Assembly (NCBI GenBank): GCA_963803015.1
Contig: CAWDKV010000011.1
Location: 782,236-846,235 of the forward strand
Length of the DNA stretch: 64,000 bases
Direction: 5' to 3'
Source of the DNA: Berkiella sp963803015
Lineage (GTDB): Bacteria > Pseudomonadota > Gammaproteobacteria > Berkiellales > Berkiellaceae
Shown here: positions 34,204 through 42,945 of the stretch, piece after piece
Numbering within the stretch: the first letter of the stretch is position 1
Layout: each line of letters opens with the position of its first letter
Made by a program: the position numbers and the translations under genes
The notes under the pieces: model-generated
Seen by the model: the letters and a program-made list of their open reading frames with translations, nothing else
Told to the model about the DNA's origin: nothing
Database searches by the model: none

Positions 34204-35856
34204 ATGGCAAATCTTATTAATCGAGTAAAAAGATTATGGTCTACGCATAGAGGAGTCCTTTCATGGGCAATGGGGATCACAGCTGCCGCAGCTGGATTTT
34301 TAGTCTTTCCTCAATTTAGCGTTCTACAATTTCTTCTTGCTGCCCCACAGGCAACTTTCTTCGCTTGGGCAAAGAACAGAGGCAGAGTTGCGTTTCTTGC
34401 CAGCACTGCTATCGCCGCAACTGGATTCTTAATATTCCCACAATTTTCTGCGCTGGCTTTTCTTCTGACCACGCCCGTTGCATTTGTTGCTACTGTTGTT
34501 GGGCTCGGAGTAGCTACCCACTTTGGTGCTCCCTTTCTTGAAAAAATTAAAAATCTGCTTAAATCTAAACGCCCTGCTGCCAAAGCTCGTTCTGGAGCTC
34601 AAGTAGACAATGACGTCGAATTGAATTTTCGAGCTGCTGCTAGAGCACGCGAAGCACGACGCCAAGCAGCTCTCACTGCACAAGAAGCACGCGAAGAACA
34701 ACGCCAAGCTCTCGCTGCACAAGAAGCACGCATTGATGCTGACTCTGACGTTGATGCTAATTCTGACGTTGATGCCGACGCTGACGTTACTGCGAAAGCA
34801 CGCCCCGTTGATGCTGACGTTGGTGCAAAAGCCCAAGCCGCCGAAGCTGCTGCAAAAACTCGTGTTGATGCTGACGTTGCTGCAAAAGCTGAAGCCGACG
34901 TCGCTGCAAAAACCCGCGCTGATGCTGCCGCTGCAAGAGCACAAGCTGAAGTTGCTGCAAAAGCACAAGCAAAAGCGCTAGCTGAAGCTGCAAAAGCGCG
35001 CGCTGAAGCTACTGCTAAAGCACAAACTGATGCTGCTGCTAAAGCAGCTGAAGCTGATGCCGCTGCTAAAGCACAAGCTGAGGCTGCCGCTGCTGCTAAA
35101 GCACAAGCTGAGGCTGACGCCGCTGCTAAAGTACAAGCTGAGGCTGACGCCGCTGCTAAAGCACAAGCTGAGGCTGACGCCGCTGCTAAAGCACAAGCTG
35201 AGGCTGACGCCGCTGCTAAAGCAAAAGCTGAGGCTGACGCCGCTGCTAAAGCACAAGCTGAGGCTGACGCCGCTGCTAAAGCACAAGCTGAGGCTGACGC
35301 CGCTGCTAAAGCAAAAGCTGAGGCTGACGCCGCTGCTAAAGCACAAGCTGAGGCTGACGCCGCTGCTAAAGCAAAAGCTGAGGCTGACGCCGCTGCTAAA
35401 GCACAAGCTGAGGCTGCTGCTGCAAAAGCGCAAGCAGATGCTGCTGTTGAGTTGGAAAAGCATTTCCAAGCGATGGAAGCGGAGTTACAAGCCGAAGCTG
35501 CTACTACTACTTCTGCTCAAAAAGCACCTTCCTCACCTATGCCTACAGTCTCTATACTTGATGCACCAAGTAGCCCAGCGCATAGCACTCGAGCAAAAGT
35601 TAAAGAACAACAGGCTGGCAAAAAAAGCCGCTGGGATGAAGCGCCTTCAACTGATAATGGCCATTCTTCTAGTGCTGTCACGCCATCGCGCCGTAGTCCT
35701 GCGCCTACTGTACTGCGTTTTTCTAAAGCGGCACAGCCAACAGTACATGCAGCTTCTCGTTCTGATGCTGAAGATCTATCACGCCGTGGCCCTTCGTCTC
35801 CTTCTGCTTCTGCAGCCTCTGCAGAAAGAAAAAGACATCACCGCCAAGGAATGTAG
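34204..35856 (+). CDS. Alanine-rich coiled-coil repeat protein with N-terminal membrane segments and a ULM-like motif
   Basis: The ATG at 34204 has TAGGAG seven bases upstream, so it is chosen over the TTG at 34183. The 550-residue product has four parts. The first (about 12-110) holds hydrophobic segments, including two similar blocks (GVLSWAMGITAAAAGFLVFP and an equivalent AFLASTAIAATGFLIFP). A basic hinge with KSKRPAAKARS follows. A long helix rich in Ala, Lys, Glu and Asp is built on a 10-residue AEADAAAKAQ repeat, as in TolA. The last 150 residues are Ser/Pro-rich with KKSRWDEAP, SRRSPAP and a basic end ERKRHHRQG. TolA-like helices span the periplasm, but the C-terminus is not TolA-like. 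Role unknown. The gene ends in a good terminator. Confidence 0.65.
   Translation: MANLINRVKRLWSTHRGVLSWAMGITAAAAGFLVFPQFSVLQFLLAAPQATFFAWAKNRGRVAFLASTAIAATGFLIFPQFSALAFLLTTPVAFVATVVGLGVATHFGAPFLEKIKNLLKSKRPAAKARSGAQVDNDVELNFRAAARAREARRQAALTAQEAREEQRQALAAQEARIDADSDVDANSDVDADADVTAKARPVDADVGAKAQAAEAAAKTRVDADVAAKAEADVAAKTRADAAAARAQAEVAAKAQAKALAEAAKARAEATAKAQTDAAAKAAEADAAAKAQAEAAAAAKAQAEADAAAKVQAEADAAAKAQAEADAAAKAQAEADAAAKAKAEADAAAKAQAEADAAAKAQAEADAAAKAKAEADAAAKAQAEADAAAKAKAEADAAAKAQAEAAAAKAQADAAVELEKHFQAMEAELQAEAATTTSAQKAPSSPMPTVSILDAPSSPAHSTRAKVKEQQAGKKSRWDEAPSTDNGHSSSAVTPSRRSPAPTVLRFSKAAQPTVHAASRSDAEDLSRRGPSSPSASAASAERKRHHRQGM
35011..35420 (+). repeat. 30-bp tandem repeat array in the alanine-rich gene
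   Basis: The unit GCTGAGGCTGACGCCGCTGC plus TAAAGCACAA is repeated about ten times, nearly perfectly between about 35105 and 35415. Only CAA/AAA and GTA/GCA changes are seen. Earlier units (35011-35105) are less regular. It encodes AEADAAAKAQ. The near identity implies recent expansion. Confidence 0.92.
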
Positions 35857-35866
35857 TTTGATTAAG

Positions 35867-35901
35867 ATTTCTCCGCTCACGCAAGTGAGCGGGGGATCTT
35901 T
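35867..35901 (+). terminator. Rho-independent terminator
   Basis: The stem CCGCTCAC / GTGAGCGG has a GCAA tetraloop and is extended by AAGAT / ATCTT outside, followed by TTTT. It lies just after the alanine-rich gene's stop and faces the convergent lolD. Confidence 0.8.
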
Positions 35902-35938
35902 TATACCAAAGCAGATGATTTTTCGGCTAAATGAAGGA

Positions 35939-36634
35939 TTAATCCTCTCGTAATTTCCCGCGTTCTAATGTGACAATTCTATCCATCCGATTCGCCAAAG
36001 TTAAATCGTGCGTGACAATCACAAAGCTCGTTGCAAATTCTTTTACCAATTGCATCATCAGGTGATACACCCTATCTGCACTTTCATTATCTAAATTACC
36101 GGTGGGCTCATCTGCCAAAATACACTTAGGGCGGGTTACCAATGCTCTCGCGATGGCGACACGCTGTCTTTCTCCGCCTGACATCAAAGCAGGTTTATGT
36201 TGCATTCGATGCTGTAATTCTACTCGCTCTAACATTTCCATACTTAATTTTTTGGCTTTTTTAACCGCCATACCTTGGATCAGCAAAGGCATACAAACAT
36301 TTTCTAACGCGGTAAATTCTTGTAACAGATGATGAAATTGGAAGATAAGACCTAAAACCCGATTACGCAAATAACCGCGTTTGTGTTCGGAGAGGGAATG
36401 CATGGGTGCACCATGCAACACCACTTGCCCGGCACTGGGAGTTTCTAACCCGCCGAGCAGGTTTAATAAGGTTGTTTTGCCAGAGCCTGAGCGCCCCACA
36501 ATTGCCACACACTCAGAAGGCATCACACTGAAGTTAATGTTATCTAACACTTCAATAATGCGCTCACCATCGCGATAATCCATTTTTAAATGATTGCAAT
36601 ATAAAATCGGCTCGACGGGTAATTTAGCTGTCAT
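35939..36634 (-). CDS. lolD: Lipoprotein-releasing ABC transporter ATP-binding protein LolD
   Basis: LolD powers release of outer-membrane lipoproteins from the inner membrane to LolA. The 231-residue ATPase has Walker A GRSGSGKTTLLNLLGGLETP, the Q-loop LGLIFQFHHLLQEFTALENV, the signature MSGGERQRVAIARAL, Walker B CILADEPTGNLD and the switch His FVIVTHD. The LLxEFTALENV segment is typical of LolD. It overlaps lolC by 11 bases. Confidence 0.95.
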   Translation of the reverse strand: MTAKLPVEPILYCNHLKMDYRDGERIIEVLDNINFSVMPSECVAIVGRSGSGKTTLLNLLGGLETPSAGQVVLHGAPMHSLSEHKRGYLRNRVLGLIFQFHHLLQEFTALENVCMPLLIQGMAVKKAKKLSMEMLERVELQHRMQHKPALMSGGERQRVAIARALVTRPKCILADEPTGNLDNESADRVYHLMMQLVKEFATSFVIVTHDLTLANRMDRIVTLERGKLRED

Positions 36635-37874
36635 GACGTAAAGCCTCCGCTGGTTGCACTTTTGCTGCTCGCCAAGCAGGGTGGATAGTCGCTAATAAAC
36701 TTAATATCATCGCGCATGCTCCAATCAAAACCACATCTTGGACTTGCAATTGTGAAGGGAGAAAACTGATAAAATACATATCAGCAGATAAAAATTTGAC
36801 GCTAAAAAGACGCTCGATGGCAGAGACTAAGCGCGTGACATTCAAGGATAATAATACCCCAGCGCCAATGCCTAAAATTGTACCAATAAAGCCAATAACG
36901 GCACCTTGACTGATAAAGATAGCCATAATTTTTCGCGTAGGTGCACCGAGTGCGCGTAACACACCGATATCTGCTCGTTTATCTGTCACGACCATTACCA
37001 AGGTGGAAACTAAATTGAAGACTGCAATTGCCAAGATCATAATCAAGGTAAAAAACATCATCGTTTTTTCCATTTTGACTGCACTAAAATAAGCTTCGTT
37101 GAGCACTGTCCAATCATAAACATTGTAGAGACCCTTCAGCTCAGTATAAATATCTCTGGCAATGCGTGGGGCACTAAAGGGATCTTTCAAGCGAACTTGC
37201 ACCCCCGTCACCCCATCTCGAGTTTTAAATATTTTGCCTGCATCTTGAATATTCAAAAAGGCGAAAAGACCATCATACTGGTAACCGACTTCAAAAATGC
37301 CGACCACGGTTAAGCGCTTTAAGCGTGGGGAGGCGCCGACTAAGGACACCGAGACTTCTGGAATGAGTAAGGTCACACTGTCTCCTACCTTCACCCCAAG
37401 TGATTTAGCCAAGTGAGAGCCTAAGATAACTCCAAATTGACCAGGCCGTAAATTGTCGACTGTTCCTTCTTTTAAAGTGGAGCGCAACGGAAAAACCGCC
37501 TCGATATTATTTGGATCTATCCCCTTGACCATAATGCCTTGCACTTCTTTACCTCTTGCCAACATACCTTGACCATCTACATAAGGGCCGACTGCTTCTA
37601 CTTGGGGATGTTTTAACAAAGTTTGAGATAAGGTTTGCCAATCGGTTAGAGGTTGGCCGCCCCAGTTGGTTACCATGACGTGCGGGGTAATACTTAATAT
37701 ACGACTGCGGATTTCCTTGGTAAAACCATTCATCACCGATAGTACGGTAATGAGCACCATCACACCCAACGCTATCCCTATCATCGAAACCAGAGAAATG
37801 AAGGTGATAAAATGATCGCGACGTTTTAAGTTGGTATATCTTGCACCGATAAAGAGATAAAATGGGTTAAACAT
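36624..37874 (-). CDS. lolC: Lipoprotein-releasing ABC transporter permease LolC/LolE
   Basis: The LolC/E family permease partners LolD. The start chosen is the ATG at 37874 (MFNPFYLFIGARY), the usual LolC N-terminus; a TTG five codons earlier is less likely. There is one membrane segment at about 25-50, a large periplasmic domain (MacB-like), and three C-terminal membrane segments with VMVVTDKRADIGVLRALGA, the coupling helix. Only one permease gene is present, so the complex may be a homodimer (LolF-type), as in many non-enteric gammaproteobacteria. A second lolE elsewhere cannot be excluded. Confidence 0.93.
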   Translation of the reverse strand: MFNPFYLFIGARYTNLKRRDHFITFISLVSMIGIALGVMVLITVLSVMNGFTKEIRSRILSITPHVMVTNWGGQPLTDWQTLSQTLLKHPQVEAVGPYVDGQGMLARGKEVQGIMVKGIDPNNIEAVFPLRSTLKEGTVDNLRPGQFGVILGSHLAKSLGVKVGDSVTLLIPEVSVSLVGASPRLKRLTVVGIFEVGYQYDGLFAFLNIQDAGKIFKTRDGVTGVQVRLKDPFSAPRIARDIYTELKGLYNVYDWTVLNEAYFSAVKMEKTMMFFTLIMILAIAVFNLVSTLVMVVTDKRADIGVLRALGAPTRKIMAIFISQGAVIGFIGTILGIGAGVLLSLNVTRLVSAIERLFSVKFLSADMYFISFLPSQLQVQDVVLIGACAMILSLLATIHPAWRAAKVQPAEALRHDS

Positions 37875-38022
37875 GGGCCTACAGTTCAATAGTGAATCAT
37901 TTGTTAAGTCTATCCTAATTTAAGCTTTCGTTCCTCTCAGATTTGACAGTAAGAAAGCTCTCTGGAACAATACGGCAATTTTCACTGGTTGAAAGCCCAA
38001 AATATGCCATGCAACTAACAGA

Positions 38023-38148
38023 TACACTCGAACCAGTTTGCTTTTAGGCTAGGCGCTGAGCCTCGAGCAACCGGAGTTTACATAAAAGTAAATGAGGATT
38101 GCGAGAGGGCGAAAGCAACAACGCCTAAAATCAAAATGGAAAGAGTAT
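38023..38148. repeat. Dispersed palindromic element, copy upstream of the DAHP synthase
   Basis: This is a close copy of the 22997-23120 element: ACTCGAACCAGTTTGCTTTT, GGCTAGGCGC, CAACCGGAGT, ATGAGGATTGCGAGAG, AACAACGCCTAAAATCAAA and GGAAAGAGTATAT are in the same order. The central part differs in matching pairs (TTTACATAAAAGTAAA against GTGTATAAAAAATACA), which keeps the central hairpin. It fills most of the 312-base gap between lolC and the DAHP synthase. Confidence 0.8.
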
Positions 38149-38186
38149 ATTTCCTAAACTTACGTAATTTATAACTGGCAAAAACT

Positions 38187-39314
38187 ATGATAGTAATTTT
38201 AAAAGCTTCTATTGACGAACAAGCTGCAGATTATCAATACACCCTGCAAGCATTACATGCACTCCCTAATATTGACGTGCAAATTCACCGCACGCCGGGA
38301 AAATTTTACACGGTCACCGAGATTTATCTTATTGGCGACACTGATCAAGTATCGAAAGAAAATATTGAAGCCCTTCCTGGGGTCGACAGGGTCATCAAAA
38401 TATCTAAAGAATATAAATTGTTGGGTCGTAATCCTTTAGATCAAACACAATATGCTTTTGACTATAATGGCGTTACTTTCTCTCAAGATAATCTGCTCAT
38501 ATTTGCTGGCCTTTGCACAGTGGATAATCGTGATACCGTCAAAGCTATGATGCAATCCTTAAAGCGACATAACCAAACCTGTACCAGAATGGGGGCCTAT
38601 AAACCTCGTACTAGCCCTTATGCTTTTCAAGGGTTAGGAAGAGAGTGCCTGCCTTATGTGTTTGATTTGGCTGGAGAAAATGGCATCAAAGTGATTGCCA
38701 TGGAAGTCACCCATGAACGCCATGTTGAAGAAATCACTGAGGCTTTAGAAAAATCTAATCACGCCACAGGCGTCATGTTACAAATTGGCACACGCAATGC
38801 GCAAAATTTTGAATTATTACGTGCTATTGGATCACAATCCACCTTTCCTATCCTCTTTAAACGAGGATATGGCATTACCTTAAGTGAATCGTTACATGCA
38901 GCAGAATATCTTGCTAAAGGCGGCAATGAAAAAATCATTTTCTGCTTGCGGGGGGTAAAATCTCTTTTTGGCTCGCCACATCGTAACATGGTAGATTTTG
39001 CACATATTCCTGTAATAAAACGTTTAACCAGAATGCCTGTTTGTATTGATCCCTCTCACTCTGTTGGGATCTCGGGTCGCGGATTAGATGGTATCAGTGA
39101 TATCTATCATGTCACCGCACAAGGCGTTATCAGTGGCGCGAATATGATACTGGTTGATTTTCATCCTAACCCCCCTGAAGCTTTAGTAGATAGCAAACAA
39201 GCCATTTCTATTCAACATTTAGATTGGTACTTAGAAGACATTGCTATCACCAGAGAAGCTTATGAAAACCGCAAAAAATTAGTGGCGCGCAGGCAAGATG
39301 GAAAAAAAGCTTAA
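38187..39314 (+). CDS. 3-deoxy-7-phosphoheptulonate (DAHP) synthase, type I-beta-like
   Basis: DAHP synthase condenses PEP and erythrose-4-phosphate, the first step of aromatic amino acid synthesis. The 375-residue protein has an N-terminal ferredoxin-like domain (about 1-90, as in Thermotoga-type enzymes). The barrel follows, with GAYKPRTSPYAFQGLGRE, MLQIGTRNAQNFELLRAIG, PILFKRGYG, DPSHSVG (metal His) and HPNPPEALVDSKQ (metal Asp). Differences from the usual signatures: AGLCTVD instead of AGPCxVE around the metal cysteine, and VDFHP instead of VEVHP at the metal glutamate. The enzyme is therefore somewhat divergent, though its key Cys, His and Asp remain. It overlaps mfd by 17 bases. Confidence 0.85.
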   Translation: MIVILKASIDEQAADYQYTLQALHALPNIDVQIHRTPGKFYTVTEIYLIGDTDQVSKENIEALPGVDRVIKISKEYKLLGRNPLDQTQYAFDYNGVTFSQDNLLIFAGLCTVDNRDTVKAMMQSLKRHNQTCTRMGAYKPRTSPYAFQGLGRECLPYVFDLAGENGIKVIAMEVTHERHVEEITEALEKSNHATGVMLQIGTRNAQNFELLRAIGSQSTFPILFKRGYGITLSESLHAAEYLAKGGNEKIIFCLRGVKSLFGSPHRNMVDFAHIPVIKRLTRMPVCIDPSHSVGISGRGLDGISDIYHVTAQGVISGANMILVDFHPNPPEALVDSKQAISIQHLDWYLEDIAITREAYENRKKLVARRQDGKKA

Positions 39315-42300
39315 GTTCGCAAATCCTTTTGATCCGCCGCTTCCTCTCAGTGTTAAGCAGCGTTTACAATGGGGAAAACTTCATGGCTGCGCCTTACCCT
39401 TAGCTATTGCTCAAGCTGCGCTCAAAGCTAATGGGCCTTTAATCATTCTGACCGCAGACAGTCGAAAAGCGAGCGATTTAGAACGAGAATTAAAAATTTT
39501 TTTACCAGCAGATCTGCCTGTTCTGCATTTTCCTGACCGAGAAACTTTACCCTATGATACCTTTTCACCACATGAAGATATCACTTCTGATAGACTGCTT
39601 GCTCTCAGCAAATTACCCACTTTAGAAAAAGGACTGCTGGTTGTTCCTGTTCCTACCCTGTTGCATCGCTTACCCCCTAAGGCATATGTGCAAAGCCAAA
39701 GTTTGCAACTTAAAACTGGTGAGCCTTTTATTTGGGATAAAATAAAAATCCAGTTAGTAGAAAGTGGTTATCGTGCTGTCTCACAAGTGATGAACCATGG
39801 GGAATTTGCAGTACGCGGTAGCATTATTGATCTTTTCCCTATGGGCTCTAATGAAGCCATTCGCATTGATCTTTTTGGAAATGAAATTGATACTATTCGC
39901 TTATTTGATCCAGAAACGCAGCGTTCTACAGATAAAATTGAGAGCCTGAACTGTTTACCCGCGCGGGAGTTTCCGCTCACAGAAGAAGCGATTACGCTTT
40001 TTAGACAAAATTGGCGCACAAAATTTACCGGCGACCCACAACAATCTTCCATTTATCAAGATATTAGCCAAGGCACTCCACCCAATGGCATAGAATATTA
40101 TTTACCTTTATTTTTTGATCACACGAATACCTTGTTTGATTATTTTCCTTCTTCTTCTACTCTTATTCGTTCATTTAATATTGAAAAGTCTTGTGATCAA
40201 TTTTGGCAAGAAGTGCAACATCGTTATGAGCAATATCGTCATGATATTCAAAAACCAATCATCGCTCCCAAAGAACTCTTTATTCAAACAAATGAATTTT
40301 TTGGCTTGATCAATCAGTTCAAACAAATCACACTGCAAGAATCAAATACAGAATCTGACGTGCAATTTAATACAGTGCCGCTCCCTGATCTCACTATTGA
40401 ATCACGGAAGGAAAATCCGCTTTTTAAATTACAAAATTTTATCCAAGAAAATCAAGCCACAGCAAAAATACTCTTTTGTGCTGAAACAGCGGGGCGTCGG
40501 GAAACTTTACTTGAATTATTAAGTCGGATTCAAGTAAAACCACAAACAGTCAAAGATTGGCAATCCTTTTTCAATGAAGGCAATTCTATTGGCATCACGA
40601 TTGCCCCTATAGACGAAGGCGTTTATCTAAAAGATAAAGCCTGGTTCTTTATTGCTGAAAATCAGCTTTATGGTCAGCAAGTCATGCAGCGCCGGCGCAG
40701 GCAAAAAGCGACCGAAGAGCAAGAAATAGGCTTGTCCTCACTCACTGAGTTAAATATTGGCGATCCCGTTGTACATATCGATCATGGTGTAGGGCGCTAT
40801 CGCGGCTTAATCCATTTAACAGTCGATAATAATTCTGCTGAATATTTAACTTTAGAATATGCAGATAAAGCAAAACTCTATGTACCTGTCTCCTCTTTAC
40901 ATCTTATTAGCCAATATGGGGGCTCACAAACTGCAAACGCGCCAATCCATAGGCTAGGCACAGATCAATGGGAAAAAGCGAAAAAGAAAGCTTTAACCAA
41001 AGCTTATGATGTCGCAGCAGAATTATTAGATATCTATGCCAAACGCGAAGCCAAAAAAGGCTATGCTTTCACCAAAACCAATGAAGACTATTTTAAATTT
41101 GCGAGCCAATTTCCTTTTGAGGAAACGCCAGATCAAGCTATCGCTATCGAAAAAGTCATTCAAGATATGCAAAATCCTAAACCTATGGATAGGCTGGTTT
41201 GTGGTGATGTCGGCTTTGGTAAGACAGAAGTTGCTTTACGCGCCTCTTTTATCTGCGCTTTAGAGGGTAAGCAAGTGGTGCTTTTAATACCAACCACGCT
41301 GCTCGCACAACAACATTATGCTACCTTTACTGATCGTTTTGCCGACTGGCCATTTCGAATCGATTTACTCTCTCGATTTCGTAGCAAAAAGGAACAAGAG
41401 GCAACACTTGCTGCGGTCAAAGAAGGTAAAGTCGATATTATCATTGGTACGCATAAACTGCTCAATGAAGAGATCAAGTTTCAAAATTTGGGCTTATTAA
41501 TCATCGACGAGGAACATCGTTTTGGTGTTAGGCAAAAAGAGCGTTTAAAATCGTTTCGCGCTGAAGTTGATATTTTGACCTTAACCGCCACCCCTATTCC
41601 TCGTACTTTAAATATGGCGATGGCTTCACTAAGAGATTTATCTATTATTGCAACCCCTCCTGCTAAACGTTTAAGTATCAAAACCTTTGTGCGCGAACAT
41701 AATCCTGCGCTCATTCTAGAGGCGATTATGCGAGAGTTGATGCGCGGGGGCCAAGTTTACTATCTACACAATGACATTGAGACAATTGACAAAGTTGCAC
41801 GACAATTATCCCAAGATTTGCCGCAAGCAAGAGTGGCGATTGCGCATGGCAAAATGCCAGAGCGTGAATTAGAAAAAGTAATGTCTGATTTTTACCATCA
41901 ACGCTTTAATGTTCTGGTTTGCACAACTATCATTGAAACGGGGATCGACGTTCCCTCAGCTAACACTATCATCATGGATAGAGCTGATAAATTTGGTTTA
42001 GCACAACTGCATCAATTACGTGGTCGCGTCGGCCGCTCACACCATCAAGCCTATGCTTATTGTATGACGCCGCCTGTAAAGAGCATGACTTCAGATGCTG
42101 TCAAACGTTTGCAAGCATTAGAGTCACTAGAAGAATTAGGCTCTGGCTTTACTTTAGCCACCCATGACTTAGAGATCCGCGGTGCAGGCGAACTTTTAGG
42201 CGAAGATCAAAGTGGTAATATAGAAGCTATTGGCCTCGGTCTCTACATGGAATTATTAGATAAAGCAGTTAAATCCTTAAAATCAGGAAAAAAAGCGTCT

Positions 42301-42756
42301 TTAGATATGCCTATCCGTAAAGGCACAGAAATCGATCTGCAAATTTCTGCTTTAATTCCTGAAGACTATCTACCCGATGTTCATACTCGCCTTATCCTCT
42401 ATAAACGCATAGCGCATGCCAAAGATAAAGCGGCTTTGCAAGAGCTTCAAGTGGAAATGATCGATCGTTTTGGCTTACTCCCAGAGCCGGCAAAAAATTT
42501 ATTTAAAATTACCGAGCTTAAACTAAAAGCTGAGCCAATTGGGATCCGCAAAATTGAAGCATCCAGTCGTGCTGGAAAAATACTTTTTGAACCAGAGCCC
42601 AATATTAACCCAGATAATATTATTAAATTGATCCAATTAAGCCCAAAAAATTTCAAATTTGCAGGAGCCAATCAAATCCGATTTATGTTTGATATGGAAG
42701 AGACTGAGAAACGATTTGAAGTGGTGAGTGATATTTTAGATAAATTACCGGGCTGA
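39298..42756 (+). CDS. mfd: Transcription-repair coupling factor Mfd
   Basis: Mfd removes RNA polymerase stalled at DNA lesions and recruits UvrA. The 1152-residue protein has the full domain order. A UvrB-like N-terminus comes first (TLPYDTFSPHEDITSDRLLAL, RGSIIDLFPMG). The RNA polymerase-interacting domain follows (GDPVVHIDHGVGRYRGL, EYLTLEYADKAKLYVPV). The translocase motor has GDVGFGKTEVALRASF, IIDEEHRFGVRQKE, TATPIPRTLNMA and RGRVGRS. The TRCF C-terminal domain (EIDLQISALIPEDYLPD) closes it. The start at 39298 has AGGCAAG just upstream, inside the end of the DAHP synthase gene. Confidence 0.97.
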   Translation: MEKKLKFANPFDPPLPLSVKQRLQWGKLHGCALPLAIAQAALKANGPLIILTADSRKASDLERELKIFLPADLPVLHFPDRETLPYDTFSPHEDITSDRLLALSKLPTLEKGLLVVPVPTLLHRLPPKAYVQSQSLQLKTGEPFIWDKIKIQLVESGYRAVSQVMNHGEFAVRGSIIDLFPMGSNEAIRIDLFGNEIDTIRLFDPETQRSTDKIESLNCLPAREFPLTEEAITLFRQNWRTKFTGDPQQSSIYQDISQGTPPNGIEYYLPLFFDHTNTLFDYFPSSSTLIRSFNIEKSCDQFWQEVQHRYEQYRHDIQKPIIAPKELFIQTNEFFGLINQFKQITLQESNTESDVQFNTVPLPDLTIESRKENPLFKLQNFIQENQATAKILFCAETAGRRETLLELLSRIQVKPQTVKDWQSFFNEGNSIGITIAPIDEGVYLKDKAWFFIAENQLYGQQVMQRRRRQKATEEQEIGLSSLTELNIGDPVVHIDHGVGRYRGLIHLTVDNNSAEYLTLEYADKAKLYVPVSSLHLISQYGGSQTANAPIHRLGTDQWEKAKKKALTKAYDVAAELLDIYAKREAKKGYAFTKTNEDYFKFASQFPFEETPDQAIAIEKVIQDMQNPKPMDRLVCGDVGFGKTEVALRASFICALEGKQVVLLIPTTLLAQQHYATFTDRFADWPFRIDLLSRFRSKKEQEATLAAVKEGKVDIIIGTHKLLNEEIKFQNLGLLIIDEEHRFGVRQKERLKSFRAEVDILTLTATPIPRTLNMAMASLRDLSIIATPPAKRLSIKTFVREHNPALILEAIMRELMRGGQVYYLHNDIETIDKVARQLSQDLPQARVAIAHGKMPERELEKVMSDFYHQRFNVLVCTTIIETGIDVPSANTIIMDRADKFGLAQLHQLRGRVGRSHHQAYAYCMTPPVKSMTSDAVKRLQALESLEELGSGFTLATHDLEIRGAGELLGEDQSGNIEAIGLGLYMELLDKAVKSLKSGKKASLDMPIRKGTEIDLQISALIPEDYLPDVHTRLILYKRIAHAKDKAALQELQVEMIDRFGLLPEPAKNLFKITELKLKAEPIGIRKIEASSRAGKILFEPEPNINPDNIIKLIQLSPKNFKFAGANQIRFMFDMEETEKRFEVVSDILDKLPG

Positions 42757-42757
42757 T

Positions 42758-42940
42758 TATACCCATTACACCTCAAGATGTGAGATTTGTTTCGAGACTA
42801 AACGATGAGATTGAAAGGATGTCGACTGAGAAAAGTGAAGGAATAGCTTGGACTATTTTGAGATTTTCGCAAGGAGACATCGTTTCAAGGTGGCGTTTAG
42901 ACGAAGAAAGAAAATCGTATCTTGAGGTGCAATGGGTATA
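42758..42940. repeat. MITE-like element with 22-bp terminal inverted repeats
   Basis: The left end TATACCCATTACACCTCAAG and the right end, read on the other strand (TATACCCATTGCACCTCAAG), match in 21 of 22 positions and continue into AT. The interior (about 140 bp) holds further paired segments (GTTTCGAGACTAAACGATGA against ATCGTTTCAAGG). It fits exactly between the mfd stop and the stop of the convergent adhesin gene. It has no coding capacity. Confidence 0.7.
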
Positions 42941-42945
42941 TACCC

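Noticed and set aside
35011..35420. CRISPR array
   Set aside because: The 30-bp repeats have no unique spacers and are in-frame coding sequence.
35030..35953. 307-codon alternative frame through the 30-bp repeat array
   Set aside because: A repeat whose length is a multiple of three keeps all frames open; the chosen frame has the ribosome site, sensible domains and a terminator after its stop.
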